Part shown: positions 39,710-49,196 of the stretch, in pieces
Position numbering within the stretch: the first letter of the stretch is position 1
Layout: each line of letters starts with the position of its first letter
Source: Paenibacillus herberti
GTDB taxonomy: Bacteria > Bacillota > Bacilli > Paenibacillales > Paenibacillaceae
Direction of reading: 5' to 3'
Assembly: GCF_002233675.1 (NCBI RefSeq)
Contig: NZ_NMUQ01000001.1
Location: 2,615,005 to 2,679,004 of the forward strand
DNA: 64,000 nucleotides
Position numbers and translations under genes: made by a program
The notes under the pieces: generated by a model
Seen by the model: only the letters and a program-made list of their open reading frames with translations
Told to the model about the DNA's origin: nothing
Database searches by the model: none

Positions 39710-40678
39710 TCAGCTCGTTTTTTTCTCAACGTGAAAGGGCATAGTTGCGGTTCCGCCATCTGAGCTTGTCACAACAACCTCCCATATCCCGGAAGTTGTA
39801 TTGCCGGATACGAGCCAGGTCCACTCAACTCTGCCCGTGGAATCAGCGGTTTTTGTACCGACTTGACGTGAAACGCTGTTGCCGCTTTTGTAGCGAACCT
39901 CAAGCGTAACCTGCACTCCTGGGGATGCCATGGCCGTTAGCGTAGCCTTGCGGCCTGGTCGGGCTGGCACCGGCGTTAAACCTGTGATTCGGACACTGCC
40001 CACTCCCGCCTCAGCTGGTTTACTTGAAGATGCCGGTACCGTATCCGGGATCCATACCCGCTCCGATGCCGTGCGGCGCAGTACAATTCTCTCCCCTGTA
40101 AAAGGAACTCGAATCGGGAATTCATACTCCGCTTCGAGAAGAATAAAGCTGTTTTCTCCGGATTCAAGATCCGGCAGTTGAACTCGCGATAGCTTAAGCT
40201 TGCTGCTCTGCAAGGATGTGTCCTCAGCCATTTTAAGCAATAGCGGCTCAAGTACCGGGCGGGCAGCCACATCTGTCGCCCAATCTGCTGCCGATTTCCA
40301 GTCGCCCTTGAGAACAGCTTCAGCCAATGGACCGGCAGGTTCAGGCAACTGACCCGCAACCTGTGCAGCGACTTCAGTCCACCCCGGCAAAGGCAGTTGG
40401 CTAGCCGGCTGGGCGGCACCCACTCGCGCCGCAACCTCCTGCTGCAGCAGCATCGCCGGCCTTATGTGCGCAGCAATTTGCTTGGCTGTGCCGTCAACCG
40501 TCCTTTGCAACGCTGTTTCCGCGGCGGAAAGCTGAATAAATGCTGTCAAAAGCACGAGCAGCAGCAGGAAAACAGGTAGAACAAGAGCTGCCTCCAGCAG
40601 CATAGAGCCTTGCTGGCCGCGCAACAGTCTGCTTTGATTTATTTTAGTAAGACCATCCGGCAAGCGAAATCGCTTCAT
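39710..40678 (-). CDS. TadE-like pseudopilin with C-terminal Ig-like domain
   Basis: The 322-residue protein has a TadE-type N-terminus: a short basic segment, then GSMLLEAALVLPVFLLLLVL with Glu at the position expected after the processing Gly. The C-terminal half contains a beta-sandwich-like region (about 225-318) with TGLTPVPARPGRKATLTAMA and GTATMPFHVEK. It is probably a minor pilin or pilus-associated subunit exposed outside. It overlaps the preceding gene by 35 bases. Confidence 0.75.
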   Translation of the reverse strand: MKRFRLPDGLTKINQSRLLRGQQGSMLLEAALVLPVFLLLLVLLTAFIQLSAAETALQRTVDGTAKQIAAHIRPAMLLQQEVAARVGAAQPASQLPLPGWTEVAAQVAGQLPEPAGPLAEAVLKGDWKSAADWATDVAARPVLEPLLLKMAEDTSLQSSKLKLSRVQLPDLESGENSFILLEAEYEFPIRVPFTGERIVLRRTASERVWIPDTVPASSSKPAEAGVGSVRITGLTPVPARPGRKATLTAMASPGVQVTLEVRYKSGNSVSRQVGTKTADSTGRVEWTWLVSGNTTSGIWEVVVTSSDGGTATMPFHVEKKTS

Positions 40679-43073
40679 ATCGCCCTCCCGTTACTTGACC
40701 GTCCAATGCTTCTCCATACCCGATCAGCTTTGTCAATCTCGGTAAAAACCACAGCGGCAGCGAGCCTTGAAGTGCCACCGACGCGCCGGTAGAAACCTCG
40801 GAAAGCCTGGCCCCCGTACGATGCTCGATAAGCCCGATCATGCGGCTTATCTGTGAATTGCCGGAGCCATGCATGAGCGAAAACAGCCTCAAATAATCAA
40901 GATAGGTTAATCTTACAGGTACATACTTGGAAAGCTCTGCCTCGCCAGTAGCAGCCAATGACTGTATATCTGCAATTGCTTGCCGCAACCCATAAACTCC
41001 GGCCATGGCGAGTACAAGGAGCGGATGACCGGCACCGCGGCTTTCTACCAAACCTTCCATCGTTCGAATCGCTAGTCGCAGCGCGAAAAGCTCCCCATAA
41101 GCAGCAGCTAAATTTCCCGCAGGATTAACCATTCCATACAAAATGTATTCCAACTGCTGATTGCTGATGGAGGTCAGTTCGGACGCCGCATCCTGAGCCA
41201 TTCCGCCAGTTAACAGTGTTTGCAGCATACGGGGATCCATCGAAGTAAATCTGCGGGCACCATATTCCGCTGCGAGCAATCGCTCGCCTCCTTGGGCTAA
41301 CATCGCGGCCATTCCATCCAGTACTCCGCTACCTAGCTTCTGTGAGTCTGATATAGCTTCATCCGCATTGGTCGGCTTGCTTGCCGCAGCGAAATCCCTC
41401 TCCACATCCGATTGATTCTGCTCTACTCTCTGACCGCTCGCATCTCCATCCATTCCACCGGCTCCCTCGGATGCGCTTTCAGATTCCTCATGCGATGCGG
41501 TCAAACCTTCGTTGTAGGTTCTATTTCCCTTAGCCAGTTGGTCGACTTTCTGAAATTCCTTTAGCTCAGCCTCCGCCGCTTTCAGGCTATTAAATCCATC
41601 AAGCAGCTCCCTTGCCTGCTTCCATAACGAAGCAGCCTTTTTCTTCTCAGCTGCACGTAGTTCCTTGCCGCTATCTGCATTCATCACCTTGCTCCTAAGC
41701 TGCTCCAACTCCTGCCCTGGCTCTACGTAAGCCCGCCAGTAAAGCGACAGCCGCTCTTGTAAATCTGCAACATCACCTTGAAGTAATGGGATCAACGCCG
41801 GATTGCGTTGCTGGAGCGCATCCTCTAAGCGGTTGCCTGCCGACCTTGCATCAGCAGCAAATAGACGAAAGCGTTCTGCTTGTTTAGTCAAATCCTGTTC
41901 TATCTCCTGGAACCAAGGTCGCCCTAACAGCAGGCTGGAAGCATCTGCGATGTCTGCACCTATACTTGGCACTGCTACCCTGCTGTCGGGAGTTTTGCCA
42001 TTAGCCGCTTCGCCTGGAAGAGCACGATTTCCTGAAGATGAGCCGGATGGCTTAGCTGCGAGAGCCTCAAGGGCTTTCTCCTCTTGCAGCGCAAGCTTCA
42101 GTTGAACCACCCCCTGTTCAACCAGCCGCTGATGTTGGTCTGCCGCGGCCGCCAGATCAAGCAACCTCCCCGCAACATCACCCGCATCGGTTTCATATTG
42201 CTGGATCAATACCGAATTAAGCTCAGGCGGCGGGGGAAGTACCGACGAAACTCCGGACAGAGGCGGCGGAATTGCCTGTACGGCCGCTTCATAGGCCGCG
42301 GTTGCCGCTTTGTCCAATGCAATCCAGCCAAGATAACTGCTATAACCCCCTGCTACAGTTGCAAAATCGACTGCATTCGTTCCGGCCCTTGTTCCAGCTC
42401 CTGATAACGGAACGAGATTGTCGGCCCCGGTTTCTTTGGCCAGCACAGACGCGGCTTCCACATGATTAATCATTTTCTCCAGTGCCGATTGCCGCTTGTC
42501 AAAAATCTTCTCCGCGTTCTGAAGAGTATCAACGGCGCCTGCAGTCTGCTCCATGGACTGTGCAAGCGGCCGAAATTTATCAAACAGCTCGATTGTGAGA
42601 TCAATCGGTCCTTTATACTTCATCTCCTGTTCGACCTGACGGCGGAATACCGACCATTCCCCCAGCTTGAGAGCGGGCTGAATCGACTTGTTATCAATGC
42701 TCATCTGAATCATGTCGAGATTCCTTTTTTGCTCCACTCCGCCCGTAGAGCTACCTGTAGAGCCTTGCCCACCAAGGCTACCGCTTACCGCTGTCTCAAG
42801 AAGCTCTTCCGCGCTACTGCCGCCTCGACCGAACAAGCCGTATTGCTCGTACAGAGCTTCATCATAGGCCGATAGAACAGATCGAACAGAAGACTGAGCC
42901 ATGCTGTCCAGCTTGTAGTTGAAAGCGGCGATTCGCGAAAAATCAATGAGCAACGCCATCAGCAGCAGCACCCCAGATACAATCATGCATGTCCAAACTG
43001 TAACAGCTCCCGAAGTTCCCGATAGTCGAACTTCTCTCCAGTTAGCAATATGCCTAAGGGCGGCCCGCAGCAT
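40644..43073 (-). CDS. Large TadG-like protein (DUF5702)
   Basis: The 809-residue protein opens with a TadG/pseudopilin-type membrane segment (GAVTVWTCMIVSGVLLLMAL, about 22-42). A long, mostly helical extracellular region follows, rich in Ala, Gln, Glu and Leu and predicted to contain coiled coils (about 290-560). The C-terminal region (about 590-809) resembles the DUF5702 family found in Firmicute Tad loci. It overlaps both neighbours, consistent with tight translational coupling. Role: probable pilus-assembly scaffold or minor subunit. Confidence 0.75.
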   Translation of the reverse strand: MLRAALRHIANWREVRLSGTSGAVTVWTCMIVSGVLLLMALLIDFSRIAAFNYKLDSMAQSSVRSVLSAYDEALYEQYGLFGRGGSSAEELLETAVSGSLGGQGSTGSSTGGVEQKRNLDMIQMSIDNKSIQPALKLGEWSVFRRQVEQEMKYKGPIDLTIELFDKFRPLAQSMEQTAGAVDTLQNAEKIFDKRQSALEKMINHVEAASVLAKETGADNLVPLSGAGTRAGTNAVDFATVAGGYSSYLGWIALDKAATAAYEAAVQAIPPPLSGVSSVLPPPPELNSVLIQQYETDAGDVAGRLLDLAAAADQHQRLVEQGVVQLKLALQEEKALEALAAKPSGSSSGNRALPGEAANGKTPDSRVAVPSIGADIADASSLLLGRPWFQEIEQDLTKQAERFRLFAADARSAGNRLEDALQQRNPALIPLLQGDVADLQERLSLYWRAYVEPGQELEQLRSKVMNADSGKELRAAEKKKAASLWKQARELLDGFNSLKAAEAELKEFQKVDQLAKGNRTYNEGLTASHEESESASEGAGGMDGDASGQRVEQNQSDVERDFAAASKPTNADEAISDSQKLGSGVLDGMAAMLAQGGERLLAAEYGARRFTSMDPRMLQTLLTGGMAQDAASELTSISNQQLEYILYGMVNPAGNLAAAYGELFALRLAIRTMEGLVESRGAGHPLLVLAMAGVYGLRQAIADIQSLAATGEAELSKYVPVRLTYLDYLRLFSLMHGSGNSQISRMIGLIEHRTGARLSEVSTGASVALQGSLPLWFLPRLTKLIGYGEALDGQVTGGRYEAISLAGWSY

Positions 43074-43767
43074 AGTCCTTCAACGCCTTCCCAGCCGAAG
43101 CAGCCTTCATGTCTCGGGACGCCTGAAATTTGGCCGTGTAATATCGCACCAAATCTACGCTCCGTATAAACTCTACCGGGTCTGTTACAATCGCGGATGC
43201 CCTGACCTCTCCCGACTTGCCGCTCCTGGACGGAATCCCCATCGGCAGCCGCAAACGAGTCTCAGCTTGCCGGTTCAGCACTCCGCGCTTATACATCATT
43301 TCGCCGTGTAGCTGCGGGGATAATCGGCTCCCAGCCTTACCCAGCTTAATGGCTGTAAGTGAACCCGCCGCAGCCCCATTTCCCCCTACAGGTAGAGGTA
43401 GAGCTACAGTGACCGAGGCCTGTTGCCCGTCCTCAGGAGACGCAAGTTGCAGCAAGCCCTGCAGCAAGTTATCCTCCGCGAGCCTCCAGTACAATCCGTC
43501 ATCTACTCCTGCGGCAGGCAGGCCGGAGGCTCCTCGCTTGCTGTTGTCCCAGTGTAGAACAGCTGCTTCAGATGCCCGGGCAGCCCCACTCTGAGCAACA
43601 CCGCCCTGAAAGATGATTAAAACCACTATCAGCCATAACAAGGTTGTAGTCATCATTAACGGGAACACCGACACAGCCTCCAGCGTGTGGCTGCCCCGAT
43701 TATCGGCCGCAAATCGACGCCACCATCCGCTTTTAGCCCTATTCAAAAATCGTGTTCGCCTGATCAT
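43054..43767 (-). CDS. TadE-family pseudopilin
   Basis: The 237-residue protein has a basic N-terminus followed by GSHTLEAVSVFPLMMTTTLL and a second hydrophobic stretch, the TadE signature with the conserved Glu. The remaining part is a soluble domain. Its start lies inside the pilin gene (29-base overlap), so the two are coupled. It is likely a minor pilin processed by the downstream prepilin peptidase. Confidence 0.75.
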   Translation of the reverse strand: MIRRTRFLNRAKSGWWRRFAADNRGSHTLEAVSVFPLMMTTTLLWLIVVLIIFQGGVAQSGAARASEAAVLHWDNSKRGASGLPAAGVDDGLYWRLAEDNLLQGLLQLASPEDGQQASVTVALPLPVGGNGAAAGSLTAIKLGKAGSRLSPQLHGEMMYKRGVLNRQAETRLRLPMGIPSRSGKSGEVRASAIVTDPVEFIRSVDLVRYYTAKFQASRDMKAASAGKALKDYAAGRP

Positions 43768-43951
43768 CTGCTTTACCCATCAGGTTATTGACCAGACCGA
43801 TGATCCAATCCTTGAACAACAAGGCAATAATGATAATGACCGCGATAATCAAAATGATTTCCAGTGTACCGAGACCTTCCTCAGACTTGGAGAAACGGCG
43901 TAGCCCCTTCCGGGCTTTAAAGCCCCACATAAACAATTGATTCATCTTCAT
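43739..43951 (-). CDS. flp: Flp/Fap-type IVb pilin
   Basis: The 70-residue protein is the probable major pilin. It has a basic leader (FKARKGLRRFSKSEEG), the processing site EEG/LGTLE with the conserved Glu at +5, then the hydrophobic helix IILIIAVIIIIALLFKDWII. Length and layout match Gram-positive Flp1 pilins. GAGGAGG precedes the ATG. It lies after the two platform genes and before the TadE genes, the usual order. Confidence 0.9.
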   Translation of the reverse strand: MKMNQLFMWGFKARKGLRRFSKSEEGLGTLEIILIIAVIIIIALLFKDWIIGLVNNLMGKADDQANTIFE

Positions 43952-44036
43952 TCATCCTCCTCATTCAATTCCTGCTCTTCATAGAGTCAGAACATGCACA
44001 TCTCACAAGGCCTCAAGCTATCATTCCATCAATCCA

Positions 44037-44927
44037 TCAGCCGTTCATCAAGAGCATGGCGGGAGCTCCCACCAGCACCATCAAGATAAAAAAGATTCCG
44101 GTAAGCGGAAAAACCAGCTTAGAGGAAGCTTCCTCCCCGCGCGAGCGCGCCGCACTTCTCCGTTTGTCCCAAAGCGGCAATGAGATTTCTCGCAATGAAA
44201 GAGACAGCTGGTCGCCTCCTCGCCGATAATTAAGAAGTAGCACTGTTGTGAATACCGACACTTCCTGCACGGCGCAGCGTCTGCTGAAAGCCTCTATAGC
44301 TGCGCTAAAAGACTGTCCATTAGACATGGCCTGTACAGCTTTCACAAGCTCGTTATGCAAGAGACTTTCCCTCCCATGTCCAGGAGGCCTGTCCGCGCAA
44401 TGAGCCAAAGCCCGATGCACGGTCTCACCAGCGCCAATAAGCAGTGTCAGCTTGCCCAGCAAATCCGGCAGAGCGAGTAGCAGCTCCTGCTTGCGTCTGC
44501 GAGCCTGATTGTGCACCTCTCGAAGACGTCCAATAGTGAGCAGCAGACCACAGATACAACCTAACCAAGCAATATTGGGCTCTCCTGCTATTCCTGCCAC
44601 AAGCAAACCTGCCGCCGCTGCCAAATAGCCATATCCAGTTGCGTTAGCTGCAAATAGCCTCGTTTCCCTTACAGTCCACTGCTCACCCTTGAGAGGTCTC
44701 ATGAGCGCATGTAATATGGCTAGCCTGTCGTCCAAAACCTGCGGCATGCCGCGAGTTTCCAACAGCAAAACGATAGCTTCCGCTCCAAGCCTCCTTCCGA
44801 GCTCCCGCCTGCCGCGTGTGCTGCTTGAGCTAACAAGCGCTCGCAACACAGCTTTCCAGCCTGAGGAGGCGGAAACAAGAGCAAGCCAAATCAACCCCAT
44901 AACGGCTGAAGCCAATACCAGTCTCAT
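44037..44927 (-). CDS. tadC: Tad pilus platform protein TadC (type II secretion F family)
   Basis: The 296-residue protein has an N-terminal membrane helix, a pair of helices near 105-140, a T2SSF domain (about 150-280) and a C-terminal helix (FPLTGIFFILMVLVGAPAML). It forms the inner-membrane platform with TadB. The gene lies 17 bases after tadB in the same operon. Confidence 0.88.
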   Translation of the reverse strand: MRLVLASAVMGLIWLALVSASSGWKAVLRALVSSSSTRGRRELGRRLGAEAIVLLLETRGMPQVLDDRLAILHALMRPLKGEQWTVRETRLFAANATGYGYLAAAAGLLVAGIAGEPNIAWLGCICGLLLTIGRLREVHNQARRRKQELLLALPDLLGKLTLLIGAGETVHRALAHCADRPPGHGRESLLHNELVKAVQAMSNGQSFSAAIEAFSRRCAVQEVSVFTTVLLLNYRRGGDQLSLSLREISLPLWDKRRSAARSRGEEASSKLVFPLTGIFFILMVLVGAPAMLLMNG

Positions 44928-44944
44928 AGAGTCTTATTCCCCCT

Positions 44945-45766
44945 TCACAGTCTAATGTCCATAATCCGCAGCATTAGCCAGCCGCATAACCCGAACAAGA
45001 TAACAGCCACCGTAAGCAGCATATAGCCAAACACCCCGTTATAAAGCGGCGCCATATAATCAGGTGCTGCCACATGCAAGAAAGCCAAAAACACAAAAGG
45101 AACCGCCAACATGATTCGAGATTCTAGCTTTTTGCGTGCGATCAGAACCTCGATCTCCTGATTGACCTCGATCCGCTCTCCAATCATTTGCGAGGTTCGA
45201 CGGATGATTTCGACCAGATCGCCCCCCGTCCGCTTGCAAGTGGTGAATACGTCAGTAAACTGCCAAATTTCATCTACTCCTGAGCGTGAAGCAAAATCAA
45301 TTAACCCTGATTCCAACGTCTCCCCATTAGCGTAGCGGCTGCGGATTCTTTCCAGCTCCTCCATCAGATCCGTATGCGATCCGGGGTACATCAGCTTCAA
45401 ATCGTCAAGAGATGCGAAGAGTGCATTTTCAACAGAGCGCCCGGCAGCAAGGGAAGAAGAAAGCGAAAATAACATCTCCTTGAAATGCAGCCTGAGCCTG
45501 TCCTGTCTCCGCCTTCTGGCGTAATCCCGATAAAGAGCCGGAGTCCAAACACCTAACATGGACGCAAGCAGAGCTACCGGCACATTCAAGTAAAAGAGAT
45601 AAAAACCAGTAAACAGAATGAGTCCGCCTGCTGCAAAAGCTAACAGGAACATCACCCGAGTCAGTTCAAACTCGCTGTAATCTCTCCCGTTCCTGATAGC
45701 GGATATTCCGTTTTTCCGCCGTATCGGCCATCCTAGCCTGGAGAGCCGCGATTCCATCATTCGCAA
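44945..45766 (-). CDS. tadB: Tad pilus platform protein TadB (type II secretion F family)
   Basis: The 273-residue protein has two helices near 38-75, a T2SSF cytoplasmic domain (about 105-220, containing LFSLSSSLAAGRSVENAL) and two C-terminal helices. It probably starts with TTG at 45766, because GGGGAGG lies about 9 bases upstream; the ATG codons just after it are too far. It overlaps the end of cpaF by 10 bases. Confidence 0.88.
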   Translation of the reverse strand: MRMMESRLSRLGWPIRRKNGISAIRNGRDYSEFELTRVMFLLAFAAGGLILFTGFYLFYLNVPVALLASMLGVWTPALYRDYARRRRQDRLRLHFKEMLFSLSSSLAAGRSVENALFASLDDLKLMYPGSHTDLMEELERIRSRYANGETLESGLIDFASRSGVDEIWQFTDVFTTCKRTGGDLVEIIRRTSQMIGERIEVNQEIEVLIARKKLESRIMLAVPFVFLAFLHVAAPDYMAPLYNGVFGYMLLTVAVILFGLCGWLMLRIMDIRL

Positions 45767-47013
45767 AGACTTTCACCTCCCCAAGACTGCGCATTGCCGG
45801 CACGGAGCCATTTATCCTGCCTTTGAAGCTGGGCTCCAGTCCGCTTTAGCGACCCACGTCCCCCACCTTCTTCTCCAAAGACAAAAAGCGGCTCCAGCCC
45901 GATCTCTCCTTCGCTGATGCCAATGAGCTGGGATATTTCCAACACCTTGCGGGAATGATCCCGCATTCGCGACAAATGCACGATAATATCAACCGCGGAG
46001 CTGATCTGTTGGCGAATGGCAGCGATCGGAATATCCGCCGCTCCAAGCACCATCGTCTCCAGGCGGCTAAGCATATCTTTGGCGCTGTTGCTATGGCCGG
46101 AGCTCATGCTTCCATCATGGCCAGTATTCATCGCCGCGAGCATGTCTGCCGCCTCAGCTCCCCTTACCTCACCGACGATAACTCGGTTAGGCCTCATCCG
46201 TAGCGAAGCCCGAATCAGTTGACGCATCGGCAGCTCGCCCTTGCCCTCGGTATTGGCGTTGCGCGTTTCCAGCCGAACAAGATTAGGAATATTCAGTTGG
46301 AGCTCGGCGGAATCCTCGATTGTGACGACCCTTTCATCCGCAGGAATGGAGCGTGAAAGAGCGTTTAGGAAGGTTGTTTTGCCACTGCCCGTACCACCGC
46401 TTATAAAAATGTTATAACCCGCTTTGACTAAGTCTCCCAAAAAGGCAGAAGCTTCTTCCGTGAGGCAACCGATAGCAATCAACTGTTCCATCAACAGCGG
46501 CCGCTTCGGAAACTTGCGGATGGTGACGATGGGACCCGACAAGGATGCCGGAGGCAGCACGATATGGACACGCGAACCGTCTGCAAGCCTGGCATCAACG
46601 ATAGGCGAGGACTCATTGACGGCCCGATTCACACCGGCAACGATAGCTTGAATCAGATCCTCAAGCCTGTCCCTGCTCTCGAACCGATCCTGCAACGGTT
46701 CAATTCGACCCGCTCGCTCGACGAACAGGCGCTCATGCCCGTTGATCATAATCTCCGTAATGGAGTCATCCTCAAGCAAAGGCTGCAACACATCAAGTCC
46801 GCGGAAAGAATGGTATAGCTGACGAACGAGCCGAAGCCTGCCGGAGGAAGTCAGTTGCCGACTGCCCGACCAACTGTCCACCCCCGACTCTACCGCTGTC
46901 AGCAGCTCAGCATCACTAATTTCACCACCGAGATTAATTGACCGTCTAATATGTTCTCGCAGTCGCGCTGCGACCTCCTCATCCGGTGTGGTCAGATCAG
47001 TCCCAGCGCTCAT
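45757..47013 (-). CDS. cpaF: Tad pilus assembly ATPase CpaF/TadA
   Basis: Cytoplasmic hexameric ATPase that powers pilin assembly. The 418-residue protein has an N-terminal domain and the RecA-like core with Walker A ([18 protein letters not shown], about 208), the Asp box [10 protein letters not shown] and Walker B ([19 protein letters not shown]). The His box [13 protein letters not shown] is also present. All catalytic motifs are intact. It overlaps the preceding CpaE-like gene by 4 bases. Confidence 0.95.
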   Translation of the reverse strand: MSAGTDLTTPDEEVAARLREHIRRSINLGGEISDAELLTAVESGVDSWSGSRQLTSSGRLRLVRQLYHSFRGLDVLQPLLEDDSITEIMINGHERLFVERAGRIEPLQDRFESRDRLEDLIQAIVAGVNRAVNESSPIVDARLADGSRVHIVLPPASLSGPIVTIRKFPKRPLLMEQLIAIGCLTEEASAFLGDLVKAGYNIFISGGTGSGKTTFLNALSRSIPADERVVTIEDSAELQLNIPNLVRLETRNANTEGKGELPMRQLIRASLRMRPNRVIVGEVRGAEAADMLAAMNTGHDGSMSSGHSNSAKDMLSRLETMVLGAADIPIAAIRQQISSAVDIIVHLSRMRDHSRKVLEISQLIGISEGEIGLEPLFVFGEEGGGRGSLKRTGAQLQRQDKWLRAGNAQSWGGESLCE

Positions 47014-48143
47014 CCCTGTCCTCCAGAAGAGATGCCCTTCTCTAACCTCTCGAGCATGTCTCCTATTGCACGGATATAGGCAGTTGGCGCGTCAGATGCT
47101 TGAATAAGTGCGTCCGCATGTGGGAGATGAAAGGCATATGACAACGGCTCTTCATCATGTGTGAGCTCTCGCCACGCCCCTACAGTTTCAAAAGCTTCTG
47201 ACTGCCTGCAGCGGCTCCTTACATGGACAATCCGCCCTTTGGCTGCTTCCACCGCCTCTGGGTATCTTCTTTGGGCTTCTTTCAGCGCCAGTCGAGACTT
47301 CTTCATCGATGAAGGCGAAGCTTCCGACAACCAGCAAACGGCATCGCTCCGCGACCAGATCGCTGCCGTTGTCTCGTCAAGGGAGCTGTCCAGATCAACA
47401 ATGATCAGATCATACATGCCGCATCCTGCTAAAGTTTGCAACAACAGATCAGCATCTTCACCAGTCATGGCCGTTCGTTCTTCGGGCCCAGGCGCCTCGC
47501 CAAAATAATCCGTTTTCATGATGCGGCTATATCGTCTGAGGCGGACAATCTGCTCGCCGAGATCCGGCTTACCCGCCTTGAGCGCATAAAGTAACGCTTC
47601 AAGCCCTCCCTCATGGGCAGCTGCACCATGTTCCTGCAGCTGCAGCTCTGAGGTATTGTAGCGCTCAAGATTCAGGTAGAGTGTTCTCTTCCCCCTCTCT
47701 CCTGCCAAGCGAGCAAGCCACAATGAGCAGGTCGTTTTGCCAGCTCCGCCGACTGGATCATAGACCGCTAATATAGCGGTTCCACTGTCATGAAGTCGTA
47801 ATCTGTCAGGCTTGCCAGCATGTAATGCCTCGATACAGGCAAGCAGCTCAGGAAGAGGCTGATATTGAAGCAGTTCTGGCAAACCATCCCCCTCTCCCTT
47901 GCGCCTGACAAGAGCAATTGCCGTCATATCGCACGGCAGCGCCCCCGCTTCCATCAGTAGCACGGGCTGAACAAGCAATAGATGAACCGGATAACCTCCT
48001 TTCAAGTATTGGCGAAGCGAATCTCCGCTTGTACATGAAGTAATTCGCCAACGCTGCCCAAATGGCGATTCCCGCACGTATTCCGAGAGCCGGCGCACAT
48101 ATTCTCCTTCCTTAGCTGCTACTACCAGCTCAAGCCTAGCCAT
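47010..48143 (-). CDS. CpaE/TadZ-like MinD-family ATPase
   Basis: The 377-residue protein begins the operon. The N-terminal part (1-120) resembles an atypical receiver. It is followed by a MinD/ParA-like domain with a deviant P-loop (YDPVGGAGKTTCSLWLARLA, about 137) and DLIIVDLDSSLDETTAAIWS. CpaE/TadZ proteins position the pilus machinery at the cell surface. The signature Lys of the deviant P-loop is not obvious (VGGAGKTT instead of KGGxGKT), so activity may be altered. A start codon with AGGAGGG upstream supports 48143. Confidence 0.82.
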   Translation of the reverse strand: MARLELVVAAKEGEYVRRLSEYVRESPFGQRWRITSCTSGDSLRQYLKGGYPVHLLLVQPVLLMEAGALPCDMTAIALVRRKGEGDGLPELLQYQPLPELLACIEALHAGKPDRLRLHDSGTAILAVYDPVGGAGKTTCSLWLARLAGERGKRTLYLNLERYNTSELQLQEHGAAAHEGGLEALLYALKAGKPDLGEQIVRLRRYSRIMKTDYFGEAPGPEERTAMTGEDADLLLQTLAGCGMYDLIIVDLDSSLDETTAAIWSRSDAVCWLSEASPSSMKKSRLALKEAQRRYPEAVEAAKGRIVHVRSRCRQSEAFETVGAWRELTHDEEPLSYAFHLPHADALIQASDAPTAYIRAIGDMLERLEKGISSGGQG

Positions 48144-48166
48144 GCCTAACCCTCCTTAGAGAACGC

Positions 48167-48213
48167 AAAAAAGCACCGCAAACGGGCAGACGATCTGCCG
48201 GTTTGCGGTGCTT
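48167..48213 (-). terminator. Terminator of the transaldolase gene
   Basis: A 13-bp perfect stem, AAGCACCGCAAAC (48171-48183) with GTTTGCGGTGCTT (48201-48213), contains an inner GGCAGA/TCTGCC stem. On the minus strand it is followed by TTTTG. It separates the transaldolase gene from the Tad operon. Confidence 0.88.
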
Positions 48214-48338
48214 CCGCAAGTTCAGTTCAATAATTTGAATCGAATATATCATGGGAACATTCATCGGTCAATGCCATTTTTGGAATAGAGATCCTAATAT
48301 CGCACTTATCGATAAATGATTACACCCAAAGCGATTGA

Positions 48339-48998
48339 TCAGCCTTTAGCCAATGCTTCCTGCATTTTGTTCCAATCGCTTGTGAAGCGCTCAATACCAA
48401 TATCAGTAAGTGGATGTTTCCAAAGAGATGGGAGTAATGAGCCTGGGATCGTCGCAATATGAGCTCCTGCGAGTGCAGCTTCCTTCACATGCTCCAGGTT
48501 GCGGACGCTGGCCACAATGATTTCCGTAGAAAAGCCATAATTACGAATAATCGTAGACAGATCGCGTACCAGATCCATGCCGCTCATGCCGATATCATCC
48601 AGCCGTCCAACAAACGGGCTGATGAATGTTGCTCCCGCCTTAGCGGCCATAAGTCCCTGAGCGGCGGAAAAAACAAGCGTGACATTCGTCTTGATTCCTT
48701 TTTGGGAAAGAGCATGAGTCGCGTAAAGACCATCCTCGGTAAGGGGTACCTTAATGACCACATTAGGAGCCCATTCCGCGATTTCCAACGCTTCCTTGAG
48801 CATTTCCTCGCTCGTTGTCCCTGTTACCTCTGCACTGACAGGACCAGAAACAATGCTGCAAATCTCTTGCACGACTTCCTTGAAATTTCGTCCCTCTTTT
48901 GCGACGAGCGTCGGATTTGTGGTGACACCATCTACCAGGCCGAGCTTGGTAATTCGTTTGATTTCTTCCACATTGGCTGTATCCAAGAAAAATTTCAT
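48339..48998 (-). CDS. tal: Transaldolase / fructose-6-phosphate aldolase-like protein
   Basis: Cytoplasmic class I aldolase-type enzyme of the pentose phosphate pathway. The 219-residue protein starts [16 protein letters not shown] and has the family motifs [12 protein letters not shown] and [11 protein letters not shown], with the Schiff-base Lys83. [20 protein letters not shown] and [11 protein letters not shown] also fit. This is the short TalC/FSA subfamily. The ATG at 48998 follows GGAGGAGG at 9 bases. It complements the transketolase at 30.6-32.7 kb. Confidence 0.94.
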   Translation of the reverse strand: MKFFLDTANVEEIKRITKLGLVDGVTTNPTLVAKEGRNFKEVVQEICSIVSGPVSAEVTGTTSEEMLKEALEIAEWAPNVVIKVPLTEDGLYATHALSQKGIKTNVTLVFSAAQGLMAAKAGATFISPFVGRLDDIGMSGMDLVRDLSTIIRNYGFSTEIIVASVRNLEHVKEAALAGAHIATIPGSLLPSLWKHPLTDIGIERFTSDWNKMQEALAKG

Positions 48999-49196
48999 CT
49001 TGTTCTTCCTCCTCCGATCATTTCCTAGGAAATACTGCATGTAACGGCTGTTTCCTGACGTCAGAATACTCCTAATAGAGCTTGGTTTCAAGACTCTTTA
49101 TCCAATCTTCATCGACAACTGACGTTAGACGTTGTTATATTGACGTCCGTCACGAGAGGACAATGTCCGCCAACAGATGACAACCTGGGTCTTAAA

